A stretch of 8,298 nt of DNA from an uncultured Lachnospiraceae bacterium (GTDB lineage Bacteria > Bacillota_A > Clostridia > Lachnospirales > Lachnospiraceae), in assembly GCA_910577835.1 (NCBI GenBank), contig CAJTOU010000083.1, positions 1 through 8,298 on the forward strand. Reading direction: 5' to 3'. Below the pieces are notes generated by a model. The model worked only from the letters and a program-made list of their open reading frames with translations. It was not told the DNA's origin and searched no databases. The position numbers and the translations under genes are program-made. Below are positions 1 to 6,399 of this stretch, piece by piece (position 1 is the stretch's first letter; each line of letters opens with the position of its first letter).

Positions 1-28
1 CCGCCATGAGTTTCATGGCGGTATTTTT
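1..28 (+). terminator. Rho-independent terminator of an upstream gene outside the window
   Basis: A perfect 9-bp inverted repeat (CCGCCATGA at 1-9, TCATGGCGG at 13-21) encloses a 3-base loop and is followed by TATTTTT at 22-28. A GC-rich stem plus a T-run is the classic intrinsic terminator on the + strand. The stem begins at base 1, so it could extend further left. It implies that an unseen + strand gene ends just before the window and that tex is transcribed separately. Confidence 0.85.
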
Positions 29-31
29 GGC

Positions 32-60
32 TTGAAATCTTTATCCAATAAATGTATAAT
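32..60 (+). promoter_or_regulatory. Sigma-A type promoter of the tex operon
   Basis: The -35 box TTGAAA (32-37) and a perfect -10 box TATAAT (55-60) are separated by exactly 17 bases. Transcription should start near 67, giving a leader of about 60 bases before tex. It lies directly after the terminator at 1-28 and before the first gene of a closely packed run, which is where an operon promoter is expected. Confidence 0.75.
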
Positions 61-110
61 CTAGGAATGGAAGTTCCAAACACCATGGAAAATAAAAACA
101 AAATTAATTT

Positions 111-117
111 AGGAAAG
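111..117 (+). promoter_or_regulatory. Ribosome binding site supporting the tex start
   Basis: AGGAAAG lies 10 bases upstream of the ATG at 128. An ATG at 118 is in another frame and opens only a short reading frame, so the 128 start is preferred. Confidence 0.55.
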
Positions 118-127
118 ATGAAAAAAT

Positions 128-2278
128 ATGGATATTATAAAAAAAATCAGCGAAGAATTAGCCATTCATCAATGGCAGACAGAGGCAGCCGTAAATCTGA
201 TTGATGAGGGAAATACCATTCCCTTTATTGCAAGATATAGAAAAGAAAAAACAGGGGCCTTAAATGATGAGGTACTTCGCAGTCTTGAGGAGCGTCTGAA
301 ATATTTAAGGAATCTTGAAGAGCGGAAGGCGTCTGTTCTTTCCAGTATTGATGAGCAGGGAAAGCTGACAGAAGAATTGAAAAAGCAGATAGAGGCGGCA
401 GATACGCTTGTGGCAGTAGAAGATTTGTATCGTCCATATAAGCAGAAAAAAAGAACCAGAGCAACCATTGCCAGAGAAAAGGGACTTGAACCTTTTGCCA
501 ATATCCTTTTGCTTCAGATGACCACAAAATCTGCTGAAGAGGAAGCACAGGCATTTTTATCTGAGGAAAAGGGAGTAGAATCTTTGCAGCAGGCAATTGA
601 GGGAGCCAAGGATATTATTGCGGAAAATATTTCAGATGAAGCAGCATATCGGACTTATATCAGAAATATTACCTTTAAAGAGGGAACTATTACTGCAAAA
701 GCAAAGGAAGAAAACAAGGAATCTGTATATGAAATGTATTATGATTTTACAGAGCCTGTCCGGCAGATTGCAGGACACAGAATCCTTGCTGTTAATCGGG
801 GAGAGAATGAAAAGATTCTCACTGTAAAAGTAGAAACAAATGAGGAAAAGGTATTAAATTATCTATATAAAAAAATTATTGTAAAAGACAATCCAAATAC
901 TTCACCTGTTTTAAAGGAAGCTATTGAGGACAGCTATAAAAGGCTGATTTTTCCGGCTATTGAAAGAGAAATTAGAAATGAACTTACAGAAAAGGCAGAA
1001 GACGGAGCTATTCGGGTATTTGGCAAAAATCTGGAGCAGCTTCTTTTACAGCCTCCGGTTGCAGGACATGTGGTGCTTGGATGGGACCCAGCGTTTCGTA
1101 CCGGCTGCAAACTGGCAGTAGTTGATGCCACGGGGAAAGTACTGGATACCATGGTAATTTATCCCACTGAGCCGCAGAAAAAGATAAAGGAAGCAAAAGA
1201 GATTCTCAAAAAGCTGATTAAGAACTATGGGATTACTCTGATATCTCTTGGAAATGGAACCGCATCAAGAGAGTCGGAAAAGGTAATTGTAGAGCTGATA
1301 AAGGAAATTGATGAAGCTGTGCAGTATGTAATTGTAAATGAAGCCGGAGCTTCCGTATATTCCGCAAGCAAACTAGCAACAGAGGAGTTTCCGAATTTTG
1401 ATGTAGGTCAGAGAAGTGCAGCTTCGATTGCAAGAAGACTGCAGGACCCTTTGGCAGAGCTTGTAAAAATTGATTCCAAATCGATAGGTGTTGGACAATA
1501 TCAGCACGATATGAATCAGAAAAAACTTGGCGAGGCATTGAATGCTGTGGTGGAGGATTCCGTCAACAAGGTCGGAGTAGATTTAAACACTGCCTCTGCA
1601 AGTCTTTTGGAATATATTTCAGGAATTACAAAGACAGTAGCCAAAAATATTGTTTCATACAGAGAGGAACAGGGAAAATTTACAGACAGAAAGCAGCTTT
1701 TAAAGGTAGCAAAGCTTGGACCAAAGGCTTTTGAACAGTGCGCCGGCTTTTTAAGAATTACTGACGGGGATAATCCTTTGGATAATACAGGGGTGCATCC
1801 TGAGAGCTATGACGGAGCAGACAGACTTTTAAAAAAGCTTGGATTTGACAGAGAATCTATCAGAGAGGGAAAACTTGCCGGACTGGGACTTATGGTAAAG
1901 GATTATAAAAAAATGGCGGAAGAGCTGGAAATCGGAGAAATAACACTGCGTGATATTGTAAAGGAACTGGAAAAGCCGGGAAGAGACCCAAGAGACGAGA
2001 TGCCAAAGCCGATTTTGAAATCAGATGTAATGGAAATGAGCGATTTAACTCCGGGAATGGTGTTGAAGGGAACAGTAAGAAATGTAATTGATTTCGGTGC
2101 ATTTGTGGATATTGGAGTTCATCAAGATGGACTTGTGCACATTTCACAAATGTCCGATAAATATATTAAGCACCCTCTTGAGGCTGTGAGCGTGGGAGAT
2201 ATTGTTGATGTGGCGGTGATGAGTGTTGATTTACAGAAAAAACGGATTGCTCTTACAATGAAAGGGATATGTCATTAA
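128..2278 (+). CDS. tex: Tex family RNA-binding transcription accessory protein
   Basis: This 716-residue protein is a full-length bacterial Tex (YhgF-like) protein. The family binds nucleic acid and influences transcription; its exact biochemical role is poorly defined. The order of domains is visible: a helical N-terminal half (about 1-300), a YqgF/RNase H-like domain starting with GHVVLGWDPAFRTGCKLAVVD (from residue 313 to about 450), helix-hairpin-helix segments (about 485-556, with the typical DLNTAS and the run KLGPKAFEQCAGFL), and a C-terminal S1 RNA-binding domain (about 641-712, with GTVRNVIDFGAFVDIG and DGLVHIS). The protein ends right after S1, without the longer tail some homologues carry. 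The start is the ATG behind AGGAAAG. It is the first gene of the run and has its own promoter. Its last 10 bases overlap the first possible start of the next gene, implying co-transcription. Confidence 0.96.
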   Translation: MDIIKKISEELAIHQWQTEAAVNLIDEGNTIPFIARYRKEKTGALNDEVLRSLEERLKYLRNLEERKASVLSSIDEQGKLTEELKKQIEAADTLVAVEDLYRPYKQKKRTRATIAREKGLEPFANILLLQMTTKSAEEEAQAFLSEEKGVESLQQAIEGAKDIIAENISDEAAYRTYIRNITFKEGTITAKAKEENKESVYEMYYDFTEPVRQIAGHRILAVNRGENEKILTVKVETNEEKVLNYLYKKIIVKDNPNTSPVLKEAIEDSYKRLIFPAIEREIRNELTEKAEDGAIRVFGKNLEQLLLQPPVAGHVVLGWDPAFRTGCKLAVVDATGKVLDTMVIYPTEPQKKIKEAKEILKKLIKNYGITLISLGNGTASRESEKVIVELIKEIDEAVQYVIVNEAGASVYSASKLATEEFPNFDVGQRSAASIARRLQDPLAELVKIDSKSIGVGQYQHDMNQKKLGEALNAVVEDSVNKVGVDLNTASASLLEYISGITKTVAKNIVSYREEQGKFTDRKQLLKVAKLGPKAFEQCAGFLRITDGDNPLDNTGVHPESYDGADRLLKKLGFDRESIREGKLAGLGLMVKDYKKMAEELEIGEITLRDIVKELEKPGRDPRDEMPKPILKSDVMEMSDLTPGMVLKGTVRNVIDFGAFVDIGVHQDGLVHISQMSDKYIKHPLEAVSVGDIVDVAVMSVDLQKKRIALTMKGICH

Positions 2279-2781
2279 TTATGGAATTGAAAATCAAATC
2301 AAAAATAACTGCAGAAGAACTCTGGTATTTTCTTTTATATCATACCTATTCTTCTATATGGGGTTTTACAGGTATACTTATCAGTGTTTGCGCACTTCTG
2401 GCATTTATTCAGATGTGTATCAGCGGCGGCAGCATATTCACCAGAGGCTTTTTGATTGTCACGGCTCTGCTGTTTCTTGTAGTACAGCCTCTGAGGCTTT
2501 ATCTTCAGGCACAGAAACTTATACTGAATGATAAAGGATATATGGAACCAATTGAATTTTTCTTTGATTCTGCGGGAATTACTTTGACACAAAAGGAGGA
2601 CAGCGCTTTCTATGCATGGCATAATATCCGAAAAGTAATATCTACCAGAAAAATAGTGGCAATTTATGCAGATAACAAAAAGGTTTTTAAGATAGCGAGG
2701 CGTGATATAACAGATAATTTTGAAAAGCTTCGCGATATTATCCGTACCTATGCTGTACATGCTGTTGTTAAGCTGAAATAG
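2269..2781 (+). CDS. YcxB-like membrane protein
   Basis: The protein is 170 residues long and of unknown function. Two hydrophobic helices are visible, about residues 30-50 and 57-76, with a short loop (ISGGSIFTR) between them. A soluble C-terminal part follows, with FFFDSAGI, a conserved-looking W..I.KV stretch (WHNIRKV, 118-123), IYADNKKVF and a following IARR. This layout matches the YcxB-like family, two helices plus a small beta-rich domain facing the cytoplasm; the assignment is by pattern and the function is not known. The first ATG (2269) overlaps the end of tex by 10 bases. A second in-frame ATG at 2281 gives 166 residues. AAGGG at 2262-2266 is only 2 bases from the first ATG and 14 from the second, so the start is uncertain, and translational coupling to tex is likely. 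Confidence 0.8.
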   Translation: MSLIMELKIKSKITAEELWYFLLYHTYSSIWGFTGILISVCALLAFIQMCISGGSIFTRGFLIVTALLFLVVQPLRLYLQAQKLILNDKGYMEPIEFFFDSAGITLTQKEDSAFYAWHNIRKVISTRKIVAIYADNKKVFKIARRDITDNFEKLRDIIRTYAVHAVVKLK

Positions 2782-2804
2782 GAGAAATTAAAACAGGAAA
2801 AGTT

Positions 2805-3233
2805 ATGAAAAAGATATTTGAGACAAACAAAGCAGAAGAAACCTTTCTTTTGGGAAAAAAGCTGGCGGAACAGGCGGTTTCAGGACAAATCTACTGTCTG
2901 GACGGAGAGCTTGGAACAGGCAAAACAGTTTTTACGCAGGGATTTGCTGCAGGACTGGGGATTATGGAGCCTGTCAACAGCCCTACTTTTACGATTGTTC
3001 AGGTATACGAGGAAGGAAGGCTTGATTTTTATCATTTTGATGTATACAGAATTGCAGATGTGGAAGAAATGTATGAGATAGGCTGTGAGGAATATTTTGA
3101 CGGAGAGGGTGTCTGTCTGATTGAATGGGCATATTTAATAGAAGAAATTCTTCCACAGAATGTTATTCATATTAAAATAGAAAAAAATCTGGAAAAAGGA
3201 TTTGATTATAGAAAAATAACTATTTTTGACTAG
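2805..3233 (+). CDS. tsaE: tRNA t6A synthesis ATPase TsaE
   Basis: TsaE is the small P-loop ATPase that works with TsaB and TsaD to transfer threonylcarbamoyl from threonylcarbamoyl-AMP to A37 of ANN-decoding tRNAs, in the cytoplasm. The protein is 142 residues, near the usual length. The sequence shows the Walker A motif GELGTGKT (34-41), the family motif SPTF (59-62), HFDVYR (77-82) and IEWA (106-109). AGGA at 2795-2798 sits 6 bases before the ATG. The gene follows the YcxB-like gene by 23 bases and precedes tsaB by 20 bases, its functional partner, which strengthens the call. Confidence 0.96.
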   Translation: MKKIFETNKAEETFLLGKKLAEQAVSGQIYCLDGELGTGKTVFTQGFAAGLGIMEPVNSPTFTIVQVYEEGRLDFYHFDVYRIADVEEMYEIGCEEYFDGEGVCLIEWAYLIEEILPQNVIHIKIEKNLEKGFDYRKITIFD

Positions 3234-3253
3234 TAAAACAGGAGAAAAGGCGA

Positions 3254-3970
3254 ATGAAAATATTAGCAATAGAATCCTCGTCTCTGGTTGCATCAGTGGC
3301 AATTGTTGAGGATAACACAATGGTGGCAGAATACACTATCAACTATAAGAAGACACATTCCCAGACATTACTGCCCATGATTGATGAAATATGCAAAATT
3401 ACGGATTACCGGCTGGAAGATATCGATGCCATAGCAGTATCTGCCGGTCCCGGTTCCTTTACAGGACTTCGGATAGGAAGTGCAACTGCCAAGGGATTGG
3501 GGCTTGCGCTGAAAAAGCCGTTAATTCATATACCGACAGTGGAAGCAATGGCATATAACTTTTATGATACAGATAAATATATTGTGCCGATTATGGATGC
3601 CAGAAGAAGTCAGGTTTATACTGGGATTTATACCAATAAAAAAGGTATTGTAAAAGAAATTCTGCCTCAATGTATTATGAGTATGGATGAGCTTATAAAA
3701 AAGGTAAATGAAATCGGGCAGCCGGTAGTATTTCTGGGAGACGGAGTTCCGGTTTTCAGAGAAAAAATAGAAACAGATGTACTGGTAGAGGCTGTTTTTG
3801 CACCGGCAGGAATGAATCGTCAGAGAGCCAGTGCAGTGGCAGAGCTTGGAAAAAAATATTTTCTTCAGGGCAGAACAGAGACAGCAGCCGGACATGCGCC
3901 TGATTATTTAAGACTGTCTCAGGCAGAACGGGAAAGAAAAATGAAGGACAATGATAATAAAAATGAATAG
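3254..3970 (+). CDS. tsaB: tRNA t6A synthesis protein TsaB
   Basis: TsaB is the inactive paralogue of TsaD in bacteria. It forms the TsaB-TsaD heterodimer that TsaE binds, and is essential in many species for making t6A37. The protein is 238 residues. Diagnostic stretches are MKILAIESSS at the N-terminus, THSQTLLPMI (34-43), GPGSFTGLRIG (65-75), DARRSQVY (115-122) and the C-terminal PDYLRLSQAERE (from 216). AGGAG at 3240-3244 lies 9 bases before the ATG. The extreme C-terminus (KMKDNDNKNE) is hydrophilic and is encoded in DNA shared with the start of rimI, an overlap of 8 or 20 bases depending on the rimI start. Confidence 0.96.
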   Translation: MKILAIESSSLVASVAIVEDNTMVAEYTINYKKTHSQTLLPMIDEICKITDYRLEDIDAIAVSAGPGSFTGLRIGSATAKGLGLALKKPLIHIPTVEAMAYNFYDTDKYIVPIMDARRSQVYTGIYTNKKGIVKEILPQCIMSMDELIKKVNEIGQPVVFLGDGVPVFREKIETDVLVEAVFAPAGMNRQRASAVAELGKKYFLQGRTETAAGHAPDYLRLSQAERERKMKDNDNKNE

Positions 3971-4457
3971 AGATGCAAAGGAAAATACAAATGAGAAGAA
4001 TATAGATAATAAAGATGTAATAGGCATAAGAAAAATGCTGCTTAAAGATTTGCCGCAGGTATGTGAAATAGAAAGACAGACTTTTTCTGTTCCATGGTCA
4101 GAAAGCGCCTTTGAGGAATCCCTAAAGCTTCCGCATGCGATTTTTCTTGTGGCATATCTTGGGGAACAAATCCTCGGTTACTGTGGATTATATCAGGTTT
4201 TTAATGAAGGTGATATTACAAATATCGCAGTTTCGCCGGATTACAGGGGTATGGGCATTGCAGGGAAACTTTTGGAAACAGTTTTTGCATATTCGGCAGA
4301 ACGGGGAATAGAAGCTTTCACATTAGAGGTGAGAGAAAGTAATGCGCCGGCGATTCATCTGTATAGTAAATATGGCTTTGAACAGGCAGGACTTCGAAAA
4401 AATTTTTATGAAAAGCCCAAGGAACATGCTGTTATTATGTGGAAACGGGGATTATAA
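3951..4457 (+). CDS. rimI: RimI-type ribosomal protein alanine N-acetyltransferase
   Basis: This GNAT-fold enzyme uses acetyl-CoA to acetylate protein N-termini; RimI in E. coli modifies ribosomal protein S18. The RimI signature is clear: IRKMLLKDL at the start of the fold (26-34), FSVPWSESAF (45-54), the acetyl-CoA loop RGMGIA (99-104), TLEVRESN (124-131) and AIHLYSKYGF (134-143), including the usual C-terminal tyrosine Y138. With the start used here the protein is 168 residues. It carries about 23 extra Asn/Lys/Asp-rich residues before the fold, so it is longer than many RimI proteins. The only in-frame alternatives are ATG 3963 and a too-late ATG at 4035. AAGGA (3944-3948) is 2 bases from the first ATG and 14 from the second. 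The overlap with tsaB and the conserved tsaB-rimI pairing support co-translation. The real substrate in this organism cannot be read from sequence. Confidence 0.92.
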   Translation: MIIKMNRDAKENTNEKNIDNKDVIGIRKMLLKDLPQVCEIERQTFSVPWSESAFEESLKLPHAIFLVAYLGEQILGYCGLYQVFNEGDITNIAVSPDYRGMGIAGKLLETVFAYSAERGIEAFTLEVRESNAPAIHLYSKYGFEQAGLRKNFYEKPKEHAVIMWKRGL

Positions 4458-4511
4458 ATGAGATACAAATTGAAATAATGGACAGATTATAATAATGTAC
4501 AGATTGAAATA
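4458..4511 (+). repeat. Three imperfect tandem repeats directly after rimI
   Basis: Three units abut each other, each beginning with ATG: 4458-4477 (20 bases), 4478-4494 (ATGGACAGATTATAATA) and 4495-4511 (ATGTACAGATTGAAATA). The last two match at 14 of 17 positions; the first is the same pattern with about 3 extra bases. Each unit also reads as a tiny frame ending in TAA (6, 4 and 5 codons), and the first ATG directly follows the rimI stop. No SD site precedes any of them. Function is unknown; the block lies between the end of one gene run and the promoter of the next. Confidence 0.6.
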
Positions 4512-4525
4512 ACATACATTACCAC

Positions 4526-4554
4526 TTCAAATCAAGGAACACATAGTATATAAT
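4526..4554 (+). promoter_or_regulatory. Promoter for the zinc-ribbon/rnz/tsaD/ispD run
   Basis: The -35-like box TTCAAA (4526-4531, 4 of 6 consensus bases) and a perfect -10 TATAAT (4549-4554) are 17 bases apart. Transcription would begin about 50 bases before the ATG at 4610. No GC-rich terminator hairpin separates rimI from this site, so it may act as an internal promoter with some read-through from upstream. Confidence 0.6.
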
Positions 4555-4609
4555 TAAATCGTAACAGCAAAAGATTTTGTGAAAAAGTACTTGAAAAGGA
4601 AGTGTCAGT

Positions 4610-4852
4610 ATGAGAAAATATAATACGAAGAACGAAATTCAAAAAATAACCTGCAATATGTGCAAAAGAGAACTGAAGATAGAAAATGGAATAGTGAAGG
4701 AAGGTGTATTCGGTTCAGAATACCTTTGGAATTATTTTTCCGACAAAGATGGACAGGTTCATTCCTTTGACCTTTGTGAGTCATGCTATGATAAGCTGAT
4801 GAAGCAGTTTAAAATCAGGCCGGAAATAAAGGAAACAACTGAACTGATTTAG
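4610..4852 (+). CDS. Small putative zinc-binding protein with two CxxC pairs, function unknown
   Basis: This is an 80-residue protein that I do not recognise as any named gene. It has two cysteine pairs, C15-x2-C18 (ITCNMCKREL) and C56-x2-C59 (DLCESCYDKL), spaced 37 residues apart, which is the layout of a four-cysteine zinc site. Between them is an aromatic-rich stretch (SEYLWNYFSDKDGQVHSFDL). A helix ending in MKQFKI and an acidic tail follow. There is no signal peptide or membrane helix, so it is probably cytoplasmic. AGGAAG (4597-4602) lies 7 bases before the ATG, a good SD, and a promoter lies just upstream. It is the first gene of its run, and its stop is only 4 bases from the start of rnz, which has no SD. 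It could be an RNA-binding, regulatory or structural zinc protein; nothing in the sequence decides this. Confidence 0.85.
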   Translation: MRKYNTKNEIQKITCNMCKRELKIENGIVKEGVFGSEYLWNYFSDKDGQVHSFDLCESCYDKLMKQFKIRPEIKETTELI

Positions 4853-4856
4853 AATT

Positions 4857-5765
4857 ATGTTAGATGTATGTTTACTTGGCACAGGCGGAATGATGCCTTT
4901 GCCGAACCGATGGCTGACTGCCCTAATGACAAGATTTAACGGCAGCAGTCTTTTGATTGACTGCGGGGAAGCAACGCAGCTTGCAGTAAAAGAACAGGGG
5001 TGGAGCTTTCACCCGATTGATATTATCTGTATTACTCATTACCATGCAGACCATATCAGTGGTTTGCCGGGAATGCTTTTAACTATGGGAAATGCAGACA
5101 GAACCGAGCCCCTTACCATGATTGGACCAAAGGGGCTTGAAAAGGTTGTCCATGCTCTGCGGGTGATTGCGCCGGAGCTTCCGTTTGAAATAAAATTTAT
5201 TGAACTTACGGAAAAAATGCATACAATAAAAATAAATGGATATAAAATTGAGGCTTTTAAAGTAAATCACAATATTGTGTGTTATGGATATAATATTATT
5301 ATAGAGCGTGGTGGCAAATTCAGCGTGGAGCGGGCAGTTGAAGCAGGTATTCCCCAAAAATGCTGGAGCAGGTTGCAGAAGGGGGAAACTCTTGAAGAAG
5401 ACGGCAGAGTATTTACGCCCGATATGGTTCTTGGAGAGGCAAGAAAGGGAATTAAGGTAACATATTGTACTGATACAAGACCGGTTGATATTATTGCGGA
5501 AATGGCGCAGGGAGCGGATTTATTTATCTGTGAGGGAATGTATGGAGAAAAGGAAAAAGAAAAAAAAGCGAGAGAATATAAACATATGACCTTTACAGAA
5601 GCCGCTAATCTTGCGGCTGCGGCACAGCCACGGGAAATGTGGCTGACACATTACAGTCCGTCGCTGGTTCGGCCAGAAGAGTATATGAATGATGTGAAGC
5701 AGATTTTTAAAAATGCGCATCCCGGAAAAGACGGCAAGCATGTAACCTTAAGTTTTGAAGATTGA
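4857..5765 (+). CDS. rnz: Ribonuclease Z (tRNA 3' endonuclease)
   Basis: This 302-residue metallo-beta-lactamase-fold enzyme matches the short form of RNase Z, which cuts pre-tRNA after the discriminator base to allow CCA addition. All expected zinc ligands are present: H61, H63, D65 and H66 in THYHADH, H138 in VNHNIVCYGY, D206 in CTDTRP and H265 in THYSP. H243 (KHMTF), the extra catalytic histidine region, is also there. The N-terminal LGTGGMMPLP and LLIDCGEATQ are typical. The stretch at about 151-190 fits the flexible tRNA-binding arm. The ATG at 4857 is needed to keep the first strand, but no SD precedes it; it starts 4 bases after the previous stop, so translation is probably coupled to the small zinc protein. 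A related metallohydrolase with another substrate is possible but less likely. Confidence 0.9.
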   Translation: MLDVCLLGTGGMMPLPNRWLTALMTRFNGSSLLIDCGEATQLAVKEQGWSFHPIDIICITHYHADHISGLPGMLLTMGNADRTEPLTMIGPKGLEKVVHALRVIAPELPFEIKFIELTEKMHTIKINGYKIEAFKVNHNIVCYGYNIIIERGGKFSVERAVEAGIPQKCWSRLQKGETLEEDGRVFTPDMVLGEARKGIKVTYCTDTRPVDIIAEMAQGADLFICEGMYGEKEKEKKAREYKHMTFTEAANLAAAAQPREMWLTHYSPSLVRPEEYMNDVKQIFKNAHPGKDGKHVTLSFED

Positions 5766-5773
5766 TTGTTTAG

Positions 5774-5781
5774 AAAGGAGG
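5774..5781 (+). promoter_or_regulatory. Full-consensus Shine-Dalgarno site
   Basis: AAAGGAGG, a near-perfect anti-16S match, lies 7 bases before the ATG at 5789. It is the strongest SD in the window and fixes the start of the anchored protein there rather than at the second in-frame ATG (5798). Confidence 0.8.
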
Positions 5782-5788
5782 CGGAACA

Positions 5789-6376
5789 ATGAAAAATATG
5801 AAAAAACTTATTACAATAACTTTGATTATTGTACTTTGTGTTGTTTTATATTATCGTTATGCAAATAAGGAAAATAAGGACAGTACAGAAGCAAATGCAG
5901 ATAATGGTAAATTATCAGAGGTGGAAAAAATATTGACAAAGAATCTGGATGAAATTTATCCAACCACTCCGTTAGAGGTAGTGAAATTTTTTACCAGAAT
6001 CCAGAAGTGTTATTATAATGAAAATCATACAGATGAGGTAGTGAAGGAACTGGCAGAGCAGGCGAGAAAACTAATGGATGATGAGCTGATAAAAAATAAT
6101 CCGGAAGGTGAATATTTCGAGGAATTGAATGAAGAAATCGATGCTTATGGAAACAGTAAAAAGAAGATAAGCAATATTATTTTTGATAAGACTAATGATG
6201 TGGTATATTCTACGGTTGACGGAGTAAGAGCCGCCTCTTTGAACTGTACCTATTATGTGCAGTCAGGCAGTAAAATTGCTGCCACTACTGAGACGTATAT
6301 TTTAAGAAGAAATGATGCAGGTCAATGGAAAATATATGGCTGGAAGTTAAAAGAGCCTTCTTATTTTGAAGATTAA
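5789..6376 (+). CDS. Membrane-anchored protein of unknown function, NTF2-like C-terminus suspected
   Basis: The protein has 195 residues. It begins with a positively charged end and one hydrophobic helix (about 7-22, LITITLIIVLCVVLYY), followed by a charged Asn/Lys/Asp/Glu linker (25-43). The cysteine in the helix (C17) is preceded by IVL, a poor lipobox, so an uncleaved signal anchor is more likely than a lipoprotein. The rest (about 44-195) would lie outside the cell. It is helical and acidic at first (YPTTPLEVVKFFTRIQKCYYNENHTDEVVKELAEQARKL) and then strand-rich, ending YILRRNDAGQWKIYGWKLKEP. That ending resembles the last strands of NTF2-like or SnoaL-like folds, which is only a pattern-based suggestion. 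I recall similar proteins among Lachnospiraceae as an uncharacterised DUF family, possibly DUF6715, but cannot confirm it. It sits 23 bases after rnz and 23 bases before tsaD, so it is probably in the same transcript. Confidence 0.85.
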   Translation: MKNMKKLITITLIIVLCVVLYYRYANKENKDSTEANADNGKLSEVEKILTKNLDEIYPTTPLEVVKFFTRIQKCYYNENHTDEVVKELAEQARKLMDDELIKNNPEGEYFEELNEEIDAYGNSKKKISNIIFDKTNDVVYSTVDGVRAASLNCTYYVQSGSKIAATTETYILRRNDAGQWKIYGWKLKEPSYFED

Positions 6377-6387
6377 CTGCATGGCAG

Positions 6388-6393
6388 AAGGTG
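6388..6393 (+). promoter_or_regulatory. Ribosome binding site that decides the tsaD start
   Basis: AAGGTG lies 6 bases before ATG 6400. An in-frame GTG at 6391 falls inside this SD and has no good SD of its own, so the ATG start is preferred. Confidence 0.7.
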
Positions 6394-6399
6394 AGAAAA

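Noticed and set aside
169..596. Open frames on the minus strand inside tex, and similar antisense frames elsewhere
   Set aside because: They have low-complexity, unfamily-like translations and lie wholly opposite well-recognised genes, so they are shadows of the coding strand.
2818..3081. 87-residue alternative frame inside tsaE
   Set aside because: The tsaE frame carries Walker A and all family motifs; the other frame shows no recognisable domain.
4458..4512. The micro frames in the repeat block as real leader peptides
   Set aside because: They are only 4-6 codons long, lack Shine-Dalgarno sites, and lie upstream of the predicted transcription start of the next run, so they are reported as a repeat rather than as genes.
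4610..4852. Small zinc protein as an antitoxin or part of a defence system
   Set aside because: No partner toxin, nuclease or mobile-element sign is adjacent; all neighbours are housekeeping genes.
6391..6399. GTG start for tsaD adding Met-Arg-Lys before the ATG
   Set aside because: The GTG forms part of the AAGGTG Shine-Dalgarno site that is ideally spaced for ATG 6400, and the extra residues precede the conserved start of the family.
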